The notes under the pieces are model-generated. The model was given only the letters and a program-made list of their open reading frames with translations, did no database searches and was not told where the DNA came from. Positions 44,373-53,136 of a DNA stretch of 64,000 nucleotides are shown one piece after another (position 1 is the first letter of the stretch; each line of letters opens with the position of its first letter). The position numbers and the translations under genes are program-made. The stretch comes from Streptomyces sp. CC228A (lineage in GTDB: Bacteria > Actinomycetota > Actinomycetes > Streptomycetales > Streptomycetaceae), in NCBI RefSeq assembly GCF_021390935.1, contig NZ_JAJPUI010000016.1, positions 1 to 64,000 of the forward strand, read 5' to 3'.

Positions 44373-45790
44373 CTATGCGGCGAGTTCGACGTCCGTCGGT
44401 GTCCGGGGTTCGTAGAAGGTGCCGTCGCGGAGCATGGCGAACAGGACGCTGATGCGTTGGCGGGCGAGGCGGAGGAGTGCCTGGGTGTGGGTTTTGCCGC
44501 GGGCTCGTTGCTTGTCGTAGTAGGTGCGGGAGGCCGGGTCGGCGTTCATGCAGGCGAAGGCCGAGAGGAACATCGCCCGTTTGAGCTGCCGGTTTCCGCC
44601 TCGGGGTGCGTGTTCGCCGTGGATCGAGGTCCCGGACTGCTTCGTGGTGGGTGCGAGGCCGGCGTAGGAGGCGAGGTGGGCTGCGGTGGGGAAGCTGGTG
44701 CCGTCGCCGACGGTAACCAGCAGGACGGCGGCGGTCCTGACGCCGACGCCGGGCATCGACGTCAGGACCGGGGAAAGAGGGTGAGCCTCCAGCAGAGCGT
44801 TGATCTGGGCTTCCATCGCCCGGCGCTGGGTGTGAACAGCGGTGAGCGAGGCGGCCAGGGAGGGGATCACGATGTCGAGGGTGCCGGTGCCCGGGACCAC
44901 GACGGTCTGTTCGTCGAGCGCGTCGAAGACGTCGTCGATCAGCCGGGTGGCCATGCGCGGGGCCTTCGGGCGGATCAGCTCCACGAGTCTGCGGCGGCCT
45001 GCCTTGCGCAGGGCGGCCGGGGATCCGTAGCGCTCCAGCAACCAGGTCACGGCCTGGTGGTCCAGGCGCGGGCCCAGGACGCGCTCCAGCGAGGGGTGGA
45101 ACTGGGTGAGCAGACCGCGTATCCGGTTGGAGGTGCGGGTGGCCTCGGCGGCGAGGTCCTGGTCGAAGCCGACGAGCACGGTGAGCTCGGCAGTGATCTC
45201 GTCGGTCAGTTCCAGCGAGCGCAGGGTGTGCGGCATAGTCCGTGCGGCGTCCGCGATGACGGCGGCGTCTTTGGCGTCGGTCTTGGCCTCGCCCGGGTAG
45301 AGGTCGGCGATCCGGCGCATCGCGAGTCCGGGCAGGTAGGCGACCTGGCAGCCGGCGTCGCGGGCGACGGTCAGCGGCAGGGCGCCGATGGAGGCGGGCT
45401 GGTCCACGATCACCAGGACGGTGCCGAACTTGTCGCGCAGCTTGTCGAAGACGGCCCGCAGCCTGGGCTCGCTGTTGGGCAGCGGTTTGTCGAAGACCTT
45501 CTTCCCGCCCGGGGTGAGCCCATGACCGTGGTGGGCACTCTTGCCGACGTCCAGGCCCAGGAACACGCCCACGTCTTCGATCTCGAACATCGTGCCCCTT
45601 CCCAGGGGGTGTTGGCGGTGCCGGCCTCGGCTCGGGTGTCGTGCTCGCGCATCCACGTTATGCAGACCTGCCGCCCGCGAACTGTCCGGCATTGCGCCGG
45701 ACCGGACGGTGGCCGGACCTCTGATCAGCGTCTCCGACGAACACCCCCGGACCCGGTGACACCACCCCCCAGGTCATGCCTTCGACAGGG
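44330..45790 (-). mobile_element. IS110-family insertion sequence (boundaries approximate)
   Basis: A complete IS110-type transposase gene flanked by short non-coding ends. IS110 elements usually lack terminal inverted repeats and target duplications, and I could not find either, so the limits are estimates. The longer non-coding end upstream of the transposase (45591 to about 45790) is where IS110 elements encode their bridge RNA. Confidence 0.6.
44373..45590 (-). CDS. IS110 family transposase
   Basis: 405-residue DEDD recombinase. The N-terminal RuvC-like domain has 'VGVFLGLDVGKSAHH' (first Asp) and 'GEAKTDAKDAAVIADAAR' (later acidic pair). The C-terminal transposase_20 domain has 'LTSMPGVGVRTAAVLLVTVG' and 'YAGLAPTTKQSGTSIHG', with the proposed catalytic Ser. 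Length and domain order are complete, so it may be active. ATG at 45590 follows AGGGG. Confidence 0.92.
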   Translation of the reverse strand: MFEIEDVGVFLGLDVGKSAHHGHGLTPGGKKVFDKPLPNSEPRLRAVFDKLRDKFGTVLVIVDQPASIGALPLTVARDAGCQVAYLPGLAMRRIADLYPGEAKTDAKDAAVIADAARTMPHTLRSLELTDEITAELTVLVGFDQDLAAEATRTSNRIRGLLTQFHPSLERVLGPRLDHQAVTWLLERYGSPAALRKAGRRRLVELIRPKAPRMATRLIDDVFDALDEQTVVVPGTGTLDIVIPSLAASLTAVHTQRRAMEAQINALLEAHPLSPVLTSMPGVGVRTAAVLLVTVGDGTSFPTAAHLASYAGLAPTTKQSGTSIHGEHAPRGGNRQLKRAMFLSAFACMNADPASRTYYDKQRARGKTHTQALLRLARQRISVLFAMLRDGTFYEPRTPTDVELAA

Positions 45791-46010
45791 GGCAACAGTC
45801 ATGCCGGGCCCGGAGGCCAGCGGCCCCGTTGCGGAGCCGCAGAAAACATAACGGGGTACGGAGCCTGCTGCCCCGGTGGGCCCCGGCAGGCGGGTGAGCG
45901 GAGGACGCGATGGTAGAGCAGCGAGCGGCCGGTGCGTCGCCGACCCTCCTGACCGGCGGGCGGAGTGCCGCCGCAGGCCGCCGCCGTGCGCTGCCCGCCG
46001 GGAGGGGGGC

Positions 46011-47303
46011 GTGACGTCCCGCCGGCCGGGCGGCCTCCCCGCGGAACGGTCCCGGCAGGCACGCCGGCCGGGTGGCGCCGCCGCCCGGATGCCCGGTGGC
46101 GTCCCTGACGTCAGCGTGGTCATCGGGGCCTTCGACGCCATGCCGTACCTGGTGGCCTGCCTCGCGTCGGTCGCCGCGCAGAGCATCGGCCCCGAGCGCA
46201 TGGAGGTCATCGCCGTCGACGACGGGTCGACGGACGGTACGGGCGCGTGCCTGGAGGAGTTCGCCGCGCGCGCCGACATGCCCGTACGGGTCGTCCGGCA
46301 GAGCAACTCCGGTGCTCCGGGCGGGCCGCGCAACACCGGGCTGCGGCTGGCCCGCGGCCGGTACGTCTTCTTCCTCGACGCGGACGACCGGCTCGGCGAA
46401 CAGGCCCTCGAACGGCTGGTCGCGATGGCGGACCGGGCGCGGACGGACGTGGTGCTCGGCAGGACCGTCGGCGTCAACCGCCGCGCCGCCTCGTCGATGT
46501 GGGGCGCCACCGTCGAGCGCGCCGACATCTTCACGTCCTGCGTGAAGTACACCCTCAGCGCGCAGAAGCTGTTCCGGCGGGAACTGCTCGTGCGCCACGG
46601 CATGCGGTTCGACGAGACCCTCCGCACAGGTGAGGACGCGCTGTTCACCCTGGAGGCGTACCTGCGGGCCGACGGCGTGTCGGTCGTCGCGGACTACGAC
46701 TGCTACTACCTGGTGGGGCGCGAGGACGGCAAGCACGTGACGAAGAGCGGCGGGTACGAGCCCCGCTTCGCCTCGGCGCGGGCCCTCATGGAGCTGATCG
46801 CCCGGCACGTGCCGCCGGGCAGGAAGCGGGACCTGCTGATGCTGCGGCCGTTCGTCGTCACCCTGCTGCCGCAGTTCGGCCCCGTCCTGCTGCGCCAGTC
46901 CGAGGAGGTGCTGCGCCGCAAGATGGCGCTGGCGGCGCCGCTGATGGCCGCGTACTGGACGCCGGGTGTCGCCCGGCGGCTGAAGACGGCGGAGCGGTTG
47001 CGGCTGACCTGTGTGGCGCTGGGCAGACCCGACGTGCTGCGGGACGTGGTGGCGTTCCTCCAGGCCGGTGCCGCTCCTGCGCGTGTACGCCGGTGGGGCC
47101 TGCGGTACGAGGCGTACCCGCACTTCCGGGACCGGGCGGCGGGCATCCCGGACTCCGCGTACCGGTTGCGCGGCTCCGTGCCGCTGCGCGCCCTCCCCCG
47201 CCGGGCGGCGGGCCGCGTGGCGCGGCGCCTGGGGTTGCGGGGCCGCCGCGCGGCGGCCCCTGCGGGCACGGTCCCGTCGAAGGGCCGGGGCGGGCGCGTC
47301 TGA
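46011..47303 (+). CDS. Glycosyltransferase family 2 protein
   Basis: 430-residue GT-A glycosyltransferase. The nucleotide-sugar fold opens with 'DVSVVIGAFDAMPYLVACLA', then 'EVIAVDDGSTDGTGACLEEF' and the DxD-type metal motif 'RYVFFLDADDRLGEQALERL'. The C-terminal half is helical and resembles transferases acting on cell-wall polymers or glycolipids. GTG at 46011 has a strong site (GGAGGGGGG) directly upstream; the earlier open frame is low-complexity. Followed after about 500 bases by an ABC exporter. Confidence 0.85.
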   Translation: MTSRRPGGLPAERSRQARRPGGAAARMPGGVPDVSVVIGAFDAMPYLVACLASVAAQSIGPERMEVIAVDDGSTDGTGACLEEFAARADMPVRVVRQSNSGAPGGPRNTGLRLARGRYVFFLDADDRLGEQALERLVAMADRARTDVVLGRTVGVNRRAASSMWGATVERADIFTSCVKYTLSAQKLFRRELLVRHGMRFDETLRTGEDALFTLEAYLRADGVSVVADYDCYYLVGREDGKHVTKSGGYEPRFASARALMELIARHVPPGRKRDLLMLRPFVVTLLPQFGPVLLRQSEEVLRRKMALAAPLMAAYWTPGVARRLKTAERLRLTCVALGRPDVLRDVVAFLQAGAAPARVRRWGLRYEAYPHFRDRAAGIPDSAYRLRGSVPLRALPRRAAGRVARRLGLRGRRAAAPAGTVPSKGRGGRV

Positions 47304-47804
47304 GACGCGCGCAGCGCCGCGCGTGCTGCGCGGTGCCGGTGGGGCGGCCGTGCGGCGGCGGCCGCGAGGCGGGCCGGAGCGGGAGCGCCGGCGGTCAGGG
47401 CAGCGGCTGACGGGCCAGGGCGGGCTGACGGGTCCGGGTGGTGCTGCCTCCCGCCGACGGCGGGCCGCTTCCGGGCCGCCGTCGGCGGGCCTCGGCCCGC
47501 CCGCTGCCGCCCCGTGTGCCCGGCGGCGCGGGGCCCGTGGAAGCCCAGGGCGCCTGGGGCGCACCGGCCTGTCCCCGTCCCAGGCCACCCGCGCGCCACA
47601 CGGGCAGCACACGCCACGAGCAGCGGCGTTTCGGCCAGGTCCGCGGTGCCGTCGGCCCCTTGGGCGGTACGGGTCGGTGCAGCGGGCACGTTCACCGGGC
47701 CGCTGAACCGCGGGGTGGAGGGCTCGTCCGAAAGACGTGTGTTCGAAGTCCGCGCGGTGTCGTTGGACACCGCGACACCGGGTGGCGCTCTTGGAGGGGG
47801 CACG
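47304..47804. other. Gap before the ABC exporter
   Basis: 501 GC-rich bases without a supported gene; open frames across it are Arg/Gly/Ala low-complexity. The last 100 bases are less GC-rich and end with a strong ribosome site (GGAGGGGG). Confidence 0.4.
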
Positions 47805-49841
47805 TTGACAGCAGCCGGACCAGGCAGTGAGCCGAGCAAGGACGCGCAGGGGAGCGGGAGCGCGGAGGGCGTCTCGGACGCCGAGCGGGAACTGTACGGA
47901 GGGCGGTTGCGCTATGACCAGTCCTTCGTACGCCACGAGGGGCCGCTGACCCGCTTGGGTTTCGGGCACATGGCCGCGGCGCTGCCGCGCATGGTGGGCA
48001 TGGTGCTGCGCACGGGCTGGCGGACGGACCGGCGGGCGCTGGCGGGCGTCGTGGCCGCGCAGCTCGGGCAGGGCGTGACGGCCGGGTGGGGGCTGGTGGC
48101 GGTGAACAGCGTCCTCACGCGGCTCTTCGCCGACGGCCCGACCGCGGAGAAGCTGCGCGAGGCGGTGCCGTCGCTGGTGGTGCTCGGCGCCGCGGCGGTG
48201 GCCGCGGCGCTCCTGTCGGCGTGGTCGACGGCCATGTCGGGCCGGCTGGAGCCGCAGGTGGAGCGGGCGGTGTCCGCGCGGTACTACACGGCCGTCACCC
48301 ATGTCGAGGTGGCGGCCACCGAGCGGCCCGAGGTCCAGCGGGTGCTGGAGGCGGGAAGGTTCGGCACCGACTCGGCCCGCAGCATGCTGCGGCTGTCGGT
48401 GGGTGTGGGGAACGTGGTGATCGGCATGGCGGCGGCCGCCGTCGTGCTGGCCTCGCTGCACTGGGTGCTGCTGCCGATGCTGCTGGCCATCGCCCTGCCC
48501 AAGGGGTGGGGGGCGGTCCGCTCGGCGCGCCGCGAGTACCTCTCGCGCCTGCACTGGGTGGACCACCGACGGGCGATCGCCTCGCTCCTGGCGTACCTGA
48601 CCCGCCCGCACGCCGCCGGGGAGATCCGCGTGCACGCCGCCGGCAGCAGGCTGCTGTCCGGCTACGAGGAGATGTCCCGGCAGACGGAGGCGGAGCAGCG
48701 GCGGCTGGCCCGCGCGCAGGCCGCCACGGACCTGGTCGCGGGCGGCTTCGCCGGGCTGGCATCGCTGGCCTGCTACGGGGCGCTGTGGTGGCTGCTGGCG
48801 AGCGGTGGTCTGCCGCTGGCCGTCGGAGGCACCGCGGTGATCGCCATCCGCACGTCGACCGCGCGGCTCACCTCGCTGGTGCAGCAGGTCAACCGCCTCT
48901 ACGAGGAACTGCTGTTCCTCACGGACACCGAGGACGCCATCCGGATCGCCGGGGAGAACGCCATCCCGCGGACCGGGGCGGCGCTGCCCGCGCCGGTGCG
49001 GGAAGTGCGGGCGCAGGAGGTGTCGTTCACCTACCCGGGCGCCGGGTCCCCCAGCCTGGAGGGGGTGAGCGTACGGATCCCGCGCGGGAAGGTGACGGCT
49101 CTGGTCGGTGCGAACGGTTCGGGCAAGACCACGCTGACGAAGGTGCTGGCCGGGCTGCTGCTGCCGACGGAAGGCACCGTGTGGTGGGAGGGCGGCGCGG
49201 GTGAGCGGGTCGAGCTCCGCGAGGCGGACCGGGCGCAGGTGTTCGCCTCGGTGGGCTTGCTGGCGCAGGACTTCCCCCGCTGGGAGATGACCGCGGCGGC
49301 GAACGTGGCCATCGGAGCCGGCGACCGCCCGCGGGACATGGAGGGCGTGCGCGAGGCGGCCGGAGAGGCCGACGTGCTCGACCTGGTGGAGGGGCTGCCG
49401 CACGGCTGGGACTCGATCGTCTTCAAGGGCTACGAGCGCGGGGTGCAGCTTTCGGGCGGGCAGTGGCAGAAGCTGGGTACCGCAAGGACCCGGTACCGGC
49501 GGGCGCCGTTCCTGCTGGTCGACGAGCCGACCTCGGCTCTCGACCCGCACGCGGAGATCGCCGCCTTCGAGGGGCTGTGGTCGCTGGCCGAGGAGGGGCA
49601 CGCGGTGGTGCTCGTCACGCACCGGCTGGCGGCGACCATGAAGGCCGACCAGATCTACGTCCTGGACCGGGGGCGCGTCGTCGAGGCGGGCACCCACGAG
49701 GAGCTGATGGCCCGCGGCGGCCTGTACCGGGGCATGTTCACCGCGCAGGCGGCCCAGTACGGGCTGGCCGCGCCCGCGGTGGACGCCGTACCGGCTCCGC
49801 GCGGCCCCTCCCCGTCCCGTCACGGCGGGGAGGCGCGCTGA
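47805..49841 (+). CDS. ABC transporter, fused permease and ATPase
   Basis: 678-residue half-exporter. A hydrophilic N-terminus of about 70 residues precedes the membrane domain; the ATPase carries Walker A 'LVGANGSGKTTLTKVL', signature 'VQLSGGQWQKLGTAR', Walker B 'FLLVDEPTSALDPHAE' and 'VVLVTHRLA'. The family resembles lantibiotic/NHLP-like and other natural-product exporters; no peptidase domain is present. The start is taken as TTG 47805 because of the GGAGGGGG eight bases upstream. It is convergent with the biosynthetic operon and might export its product. Confidence 0.88.
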   Translation: MTAAGPGSEPSKDAQGSGSAEGVSDAERELYGGRLRYDQSFVRHEGPLTRLGFGHMAAALPRMVGMVLRTGWRTDRRALAGVVAAQLGQGVTAGWGLVAVNSVLTRLFADGPTAEKLREAVPSLVVLGAAAVAAALLSAWSTAMSGRLEPQVERAVSARYYTAVTHVEVAATERPEVQRVLEAGRFGTDSARSMLRLSVGVGNVVIGMAAAAVVLASLHWVLLPMLLAIALPKGWGAVRSARREYLSRLHWVDHRRAIASLLAYLTRPHAAGEIRVHAAGSRLLSGYEEMSRQTEAEQRRLARAQAATDLVAGGFAGLASLACYGALWWLLASGGLPLAVGGTAVIAIRTSTARLTSLVQQVNRLYEELLFLTDTEDAIRIAGENAIPRTGAALPAPVREVRAQEVSFTYPGAGSPSLEGVSVRIPRGKVTALVGANGSGKTTLTKVLAGLLLPTEGTVWWEGGAGERVELREADRAQVFASVGLLAQDFPRWEMTAAANVAIGAGDRPRDMEGVREAAGEADVLDLVEGLPHGWDSIVFKGYERGVQLSGGQWQKLGTARTRYRRAPFLLVDEPTSALDPHAEIAAFEGLWSLAEEGHAVVLVTHRLAATMKADQIYVLDRGRVVEAGTHEELMARGGLYRGMFTAQAAQYGLAAPAVDAVPAPRGPSPSRHGGEAR

Positions 49842-49970
49842 CACGGGGCGCGGCGTGCCCCCGTCCGCCCCGCCCGCGGATGCGCCGGGGCCGGGCGGGG
49901 CGCGCGGGCTCCCTGCGGGTCGGGCCGCCGCCGCGGGCCTGGCCGCTGCCGCGGTCGGCCCGTACCCGGG

Positions 49971-50088
49971 CAGCGGGTGAAGCCGACCCGCGGACCGGGC
50001 CCTCGCGTCAGCCGACCGGCCCAGCCGGGCAGCGGGTGGAGCCGGCCCGCGGGCCGGGGCCTTCGCCTCAGCCGGCCGGCCCAGCCGG
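49971..50088. repeat. 59-bp tandem duplication reaching into the GH13 gene end
   Basis: Two copies (49971-50029 and 50030-50088) with about 85-90 % identity by eye. The second copy contains the stop codon and last seven codons of the glucosidase gene on the minus strand, so the duplication was copied from, or into, the gene's 3' end. Confidence 0.65.
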
Positions 50089-51765
50089 GCGGTGCGGGCG
50101 CAGCCAGGCGGCGGTGTCGGGCGGCAGCCGCCCGCCGGGCACCGGGCCGCTGGCCAGCAGGAGCGTGTGCGCGGCGGGCAGCGGTACCGGGCGCGGCGAC
50201 AGGTTCACGGCGCACACCAGGCCGTCGGCCCAGCGGAAGGCCAGCACCCCGTCGGGGGCGGGCAGCCAGTGGAAGCCGGGGTCTCCGCCGGGTTCCCGCG
50301 GGGCCGCGTCGAGTGCCGCGCGCCGCAGGCGGATGGCCGTGCGGTAGAGGGTGAGCATCGAGTCGGGGCTGCCGTCCTGCGCCTCCGCGGTGAGGGACGC
50401 CCATGCGGGCGGCTGCGGCAGCCACGGCTCGGCGCCGGAGCCGCCGGGCGGGCCGAAGCCGAACGGCGGGGCCGTCCCGGACCAGGGCAGAGGCACGCGG
50501 CAGCCGTCGCGGCCGGCGTGGGCGCCGCCCGAGCGGATGCGCATCGGGTCCCGCAGCCGGTCGGGGGGCAGGTCCTCCACCTCGGGCAGGCCGAGCTCCT
50601 CGCCCTGGTACAGGTACACGGAGCCGGGCAGGGCGAGGGTGAGCAGGCAGGCGGCGCGGGCCCGCCGGGTGCCGAGCGCGAGGTCGGAGGGCCTGCCGCG
50701 GCCGTCGGCCGTGAAGTCGAAGGAGGTGTCCGCACGGCCGTAGCGGGTGACGGTGCGGGTCACGTCGTGGTTGCACAGCACCCATGTCGCGGGCGCGCCG
50801 ACCGCCCCGTGGCTCGCGAGGGTCGCGTCGACGCAGGCCCGTAGCCGGTCCGCGTCCCAGGGGCTCTGCAGGAAGTCGAAGGTGAACGCGGTGTGCAGTT
50901 CGTCGGGTCGCAGGTAGCGGGCCAGGCGGGCGGCGTCGGGCAGCCACATCTCCCCGACGAGGACGCGCCGGCCGGGGTAGGAGTCGGCGATGCGCCGCCA
51001 CGAGCGGTAGATGTCGTGCAGGTCGTCGCGGTCGGCGTACGGGTGGGGTGCGGGGCCGTCGCCGGGCCCGAGGTCGGGCAGCGCGGGGTCCTTGGTGAGG
51101 AGTGTCGCGGAGTCGATCCGTACGCCCGCGACTCCCCGGTCGAACCAGAAGCGCAGCACCGCCTCGTACTCGGCCCGTACGCGGGGGTCGGCCCAGTTGA
51201 GGTCGGGCTGCTCGGGCGCGAACAGGTGCAGGTACCACTCGTCAGGCGACCCGTCGGGGCCGGTGACGCGGGTCCAGGCGGGGCCGCCGAACTCGGAGCG
51301 CCAGTCGTTGGGCGGCAGGCCGCCGTCCGGTCCGCGCCCGGGCCGGAAGTGGAACAGGGCGCGCTCGGGGCTGCCGGGCGGGGCGGCGAGCGCCGCGCGG
51401 AACCACGGGTGGGCACGCGACACGTGGTTGGGCACGACGTCGACGATGGTGCGCAGGCCGCGCCGCAGGGCCAGCCCGATCAGCTCCTCGGCCTCCGGGA
51501 GGGTCCCGAACAGCGGGTCGACGCCCCGGTGGTCCGCCACGTCGTAGCCGCCGTCGGCCATGGGGGACGGGTACCACGGCGTGCACCACAGCGCGTCGAC
51601 GCCGAGGGCGGTCAGGTGGTCGAGGCGGCGGCGTATGCCGGCGAGGTCGCCGGTGCCGTCGCCGTTCCCGTCGGCGAAGCTGCGGGGGTAGATCTGGTAG
51701 ACGACCGCGTCGCGCCACCACTCGGCGCGCCCGCCGGCCGCGCCGTGCCGGGTCAGGTCGGCCAT
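50068..51765 (-). CDS. GH13 alpha-glucosidase/oligo-1,6-glucosidase-type hydrolase
   Basis: 565-residue alpha-amylase-superfamily enzyme without signal peptide, so cytoplasmic. Conserved regions: 'VVYQIYPRSFADGNGDGTGD', region I 'TIVDVVPNHVS', region II 'GVAGVRIDSATLL' with the nucleophile Asp, 'RRVLVGEMWLPD' with the acid/base Glu and 'WVLCNHDVTR' with the third acid. It should cleave alpha-glucosidic bonds in small sugars. Last gene of the operon; its ATG (51765) overlaps the HAD gene by 13 bases. In this context it might remove a glucosyl group from a precursor. Confidence 0.9.
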   Translation of the reverse strand: MADLTRHGAAGGRAEWWRDAVVYQIYPRSFADGNGDGTGDLAGIRRRLDHLTALGVDALWCTPWYPSPMADGGYDVADHRGVDPLFGTLPEAEELIGLALRRGLRTIVDVVPNHVSRAHPWFRAALAAPPGSPERALFHFRPGRGPDGGLPPNDWRSEFGGPAWTRVTGPDGSPDEWYLHLFAPEQPDLNWADPRVRAEYEAVLRFWFDRGVAGVRIDSATLLTKDPALPDLGPGDGPAPHPYADRDDLHDIYRSWRRIADSYPGRRVLVGEMWLPDAARLARYLRPDELHTAFTFDFLQSPWDADRLRACVDATLASHGAVGAPATWVLCNHDVTRTVTRYGRADTSFDFTADGRGRPSDLALGTRRARAACLLTLALPGSVYLYQGEELGLPEVEDLPPDRLRDPMRIRSGGAHAGRDGCRVPLPWSGTAPPFGFGPPGGSGAEPWLPQPPAWASLTAEAQDGSPDSMLTLYRTAIRLRRAALDAAPREPGGDPGFHWLPAPDGVLAFRWADGLVCAVNLSPRPVPLPAAHTLLLASGPVPGGRLPPDTAAWLRPHRPAGPAG

Positions 51766-52535
51766 GGCTCCCGCTCCTTCCCGCGCGCGCCCGTGTCCGT
51801 GCCGGTGGCCGTACCCGCGCCCGGGGCCGTGGCCGGGCCGGTGCCCGGCAGTGCGGTGAAGTCGGCGCCCACCAGGTCGGGGAGTACCCGGTCGGCGGCG
51901 CCGTAGTCGAGCCCCCTGGTCAGGGGTGTCGGTACCGCCACGACCGTCGTCCCGGCGGCCCGGGCGGCGGCGACGCCGGTCAGCGAGTCCTCCACGGCCA
52001 CGCAGCGGGACGGCGCGCAGCCCAGCGCCGCCGCGGCCCGCAGGTACGGCTCGGGCGCCGGTTTGCGGCGGGTCACGTCGTCCCCGGTGACCACCGCGTC
52101 GAAGAAGTGGTCCAGGGCGAAGTGGCGCAGCCAGCGGCGGACCCAGGCGCCGTCGGACGAGGACGCCACGGCCAGGCGCAGCCCGGCGTCCCGTGCCCGC
52201 TCCAGGGTGTCCGGCAGACCGGGCAGGAGGCGGATGTGGGCGGGCGTCATGTAGGTGGCCCAGTGGTCGCAGAGGCGGCGCCGGAGCTGCCCGTCGCTGC
52301 CGCCGGGTGCCGGAGCGGTCTCGCGGAGCAGGGCGAACAGCCGCGCGTAGCCTTCGGGGCGGCCGCAGACCTCGCGCGCCCACACGTCGTGCGGCAGCCG
52401 GGCGCCGTGCTCCTCGAACAGGGCGGTGCAGGCGAGGAAGTCGGGGCGCACGGAGTCCACCAGGGTGCCGTCGAGGTCGAAGACGACGGCCCGGTGGTGC
52501 CCGGCCGGCAGCGGGGCCGCCGCACCGGCGGTCAC
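51753..52535 (-). CDS. HAD-IA family phosphatase (beta-phosphoglucomutase-like)
   Basis: 260-residue HAD hydrolase. Motif I 'VVFDLDGTLVDSVRPD' (nucleophile and acid Asp), motif II 'VASSSDGAW', Lys in 'TRRKPAPEPYLRAA' and motif IV 'VAVEDSLTGVAAARAAG'. The cap is helical as in sugar-phosphate phosphatases and mutases. The C-terminal tail is Ala/Gly/Thr low-complexity. GTG 52535 overlaps the acetyltransferase stop as GTGA. A role in dephosphorylating a sugar intermediate is inferred from the operon. Confidence 0.88.
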   Translation of the reverse strand: MTAGAAAPLPAGHHRAVVFDLDGTLVDSVRPDFLACTALFEEHGARLPHDVWAREVCGRPEGYARLFALLRETAPAPGGSDGQLRRRLCDHWATYMTPAHIRLLPGLPDTLERARDAGLRLAVASSSDGAWVRRWLRHFALDHFFDAVVTGDDVTRRKPAPEPYLRAAAALGCAPSRCVAVEDSLTGVAAARAAGTTVVAVPTPLTRGLDYGAADRVLPDLVGADFTALPGTGPATAPGAGTATGTDTGARGKEREPWPT

Positions 52536-53098
52536 GTCAGCTCCCGGACGATCCGCGCCGGGTTGCCGACCGCGAGCACGCCCGCGGGGAGGCTCCTCGT
52601 GACGACGCTGCCGGCGCCCACGACCGTGTCGGCGCCGATGGTCACGCCCGGCAGGACGGTCACTCCCCCACCGAGCCACACCCGGTCGTGCAGGGTGATC
52701 GGCCGTGCGCTCTCCCACATGGCGCGGCGCAGCTGCGGGTCGTGCGGGTGGTTGGCCGTGAACAGCTGGCAGCGCGGCCCGAGGAGGACGTCGGCGCCGA
52801 GGACGATGGGCGCGCAGTCCAGCAGCACCGCGTCGAAGTTGATTTTGGTTCCGGCGCCGAGCTCGATGAAGAAGCCGAACTCGCAGAGGAAGCGGGGCAT
52901 GACCCAGCCGCCCGGCCCCACGCGGGCGAGGAGGTCGCCGAGGATCACCTCGCGGGCCTTGAAGTCGCCCAGCGCCGTGCTGTTGAACTTGTCCAGGAGT
53001 TCCATGCAGCGGGCGCGGTGGGGGGCCAGTGCGGGGTCGGTCGCGGAGTACGGCTCGCCGCTGCTCAGCCGCCGTTTGACGGTGTCGAGGTCGCTCAC
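52532..53098 (-). CDS. Maltose/galactoside O-acetyltransferase-like protein
   Basis: 188-residue left-handed beta-helix acetyltransferase of the LacA/Maa group. N-terminal 'VKRRLSSGEPYSATDPALAP' is the maltose-acetyltransferase domain; the hexapeptide-repeat core has 'IVLGADVLLGPRCQLFTANH' with the catalytic His, then 'VWLGGGVTVLPGVTIGADTV' and 'VVGAGSVVTRSLPAGVLAVG'. It transfers acetyl from acetyl-CoA to a sugar hydroxyl. GTG 53098; coupled to the HAD gene by a 4-base overlap. Confidence 0.9.
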   Translation of the reverse strand: MSDLDTVKRRLSSGEPYSATDPALAPHRARCMELLDKFNSTALGDFKAREVILGDLLARVGPGGWVMPRFLCEFGFFIELGAGTKINFDAVLLDCAPIVLGADVLLGPRCQLFTANHPHDPQLRRAMWESARPITLHDRVWLGGGVTVLPGVTIGADTVVGAGSVVTRSLPAGVLAVGNPARIVRELT

Positions 53099-53136
53099 GT
53101 CCTGTGGTCTGCCTTTCGGGCTGCTGGTCCTTCGGG

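Noticed and set aside
45774..49844. A 1356-codon open frame on the minus strand
   Set aside because: It runs antisense to the GT2 and ABC genes, and its translation is low-complexity His/Arg/Gln-rich with no domain.
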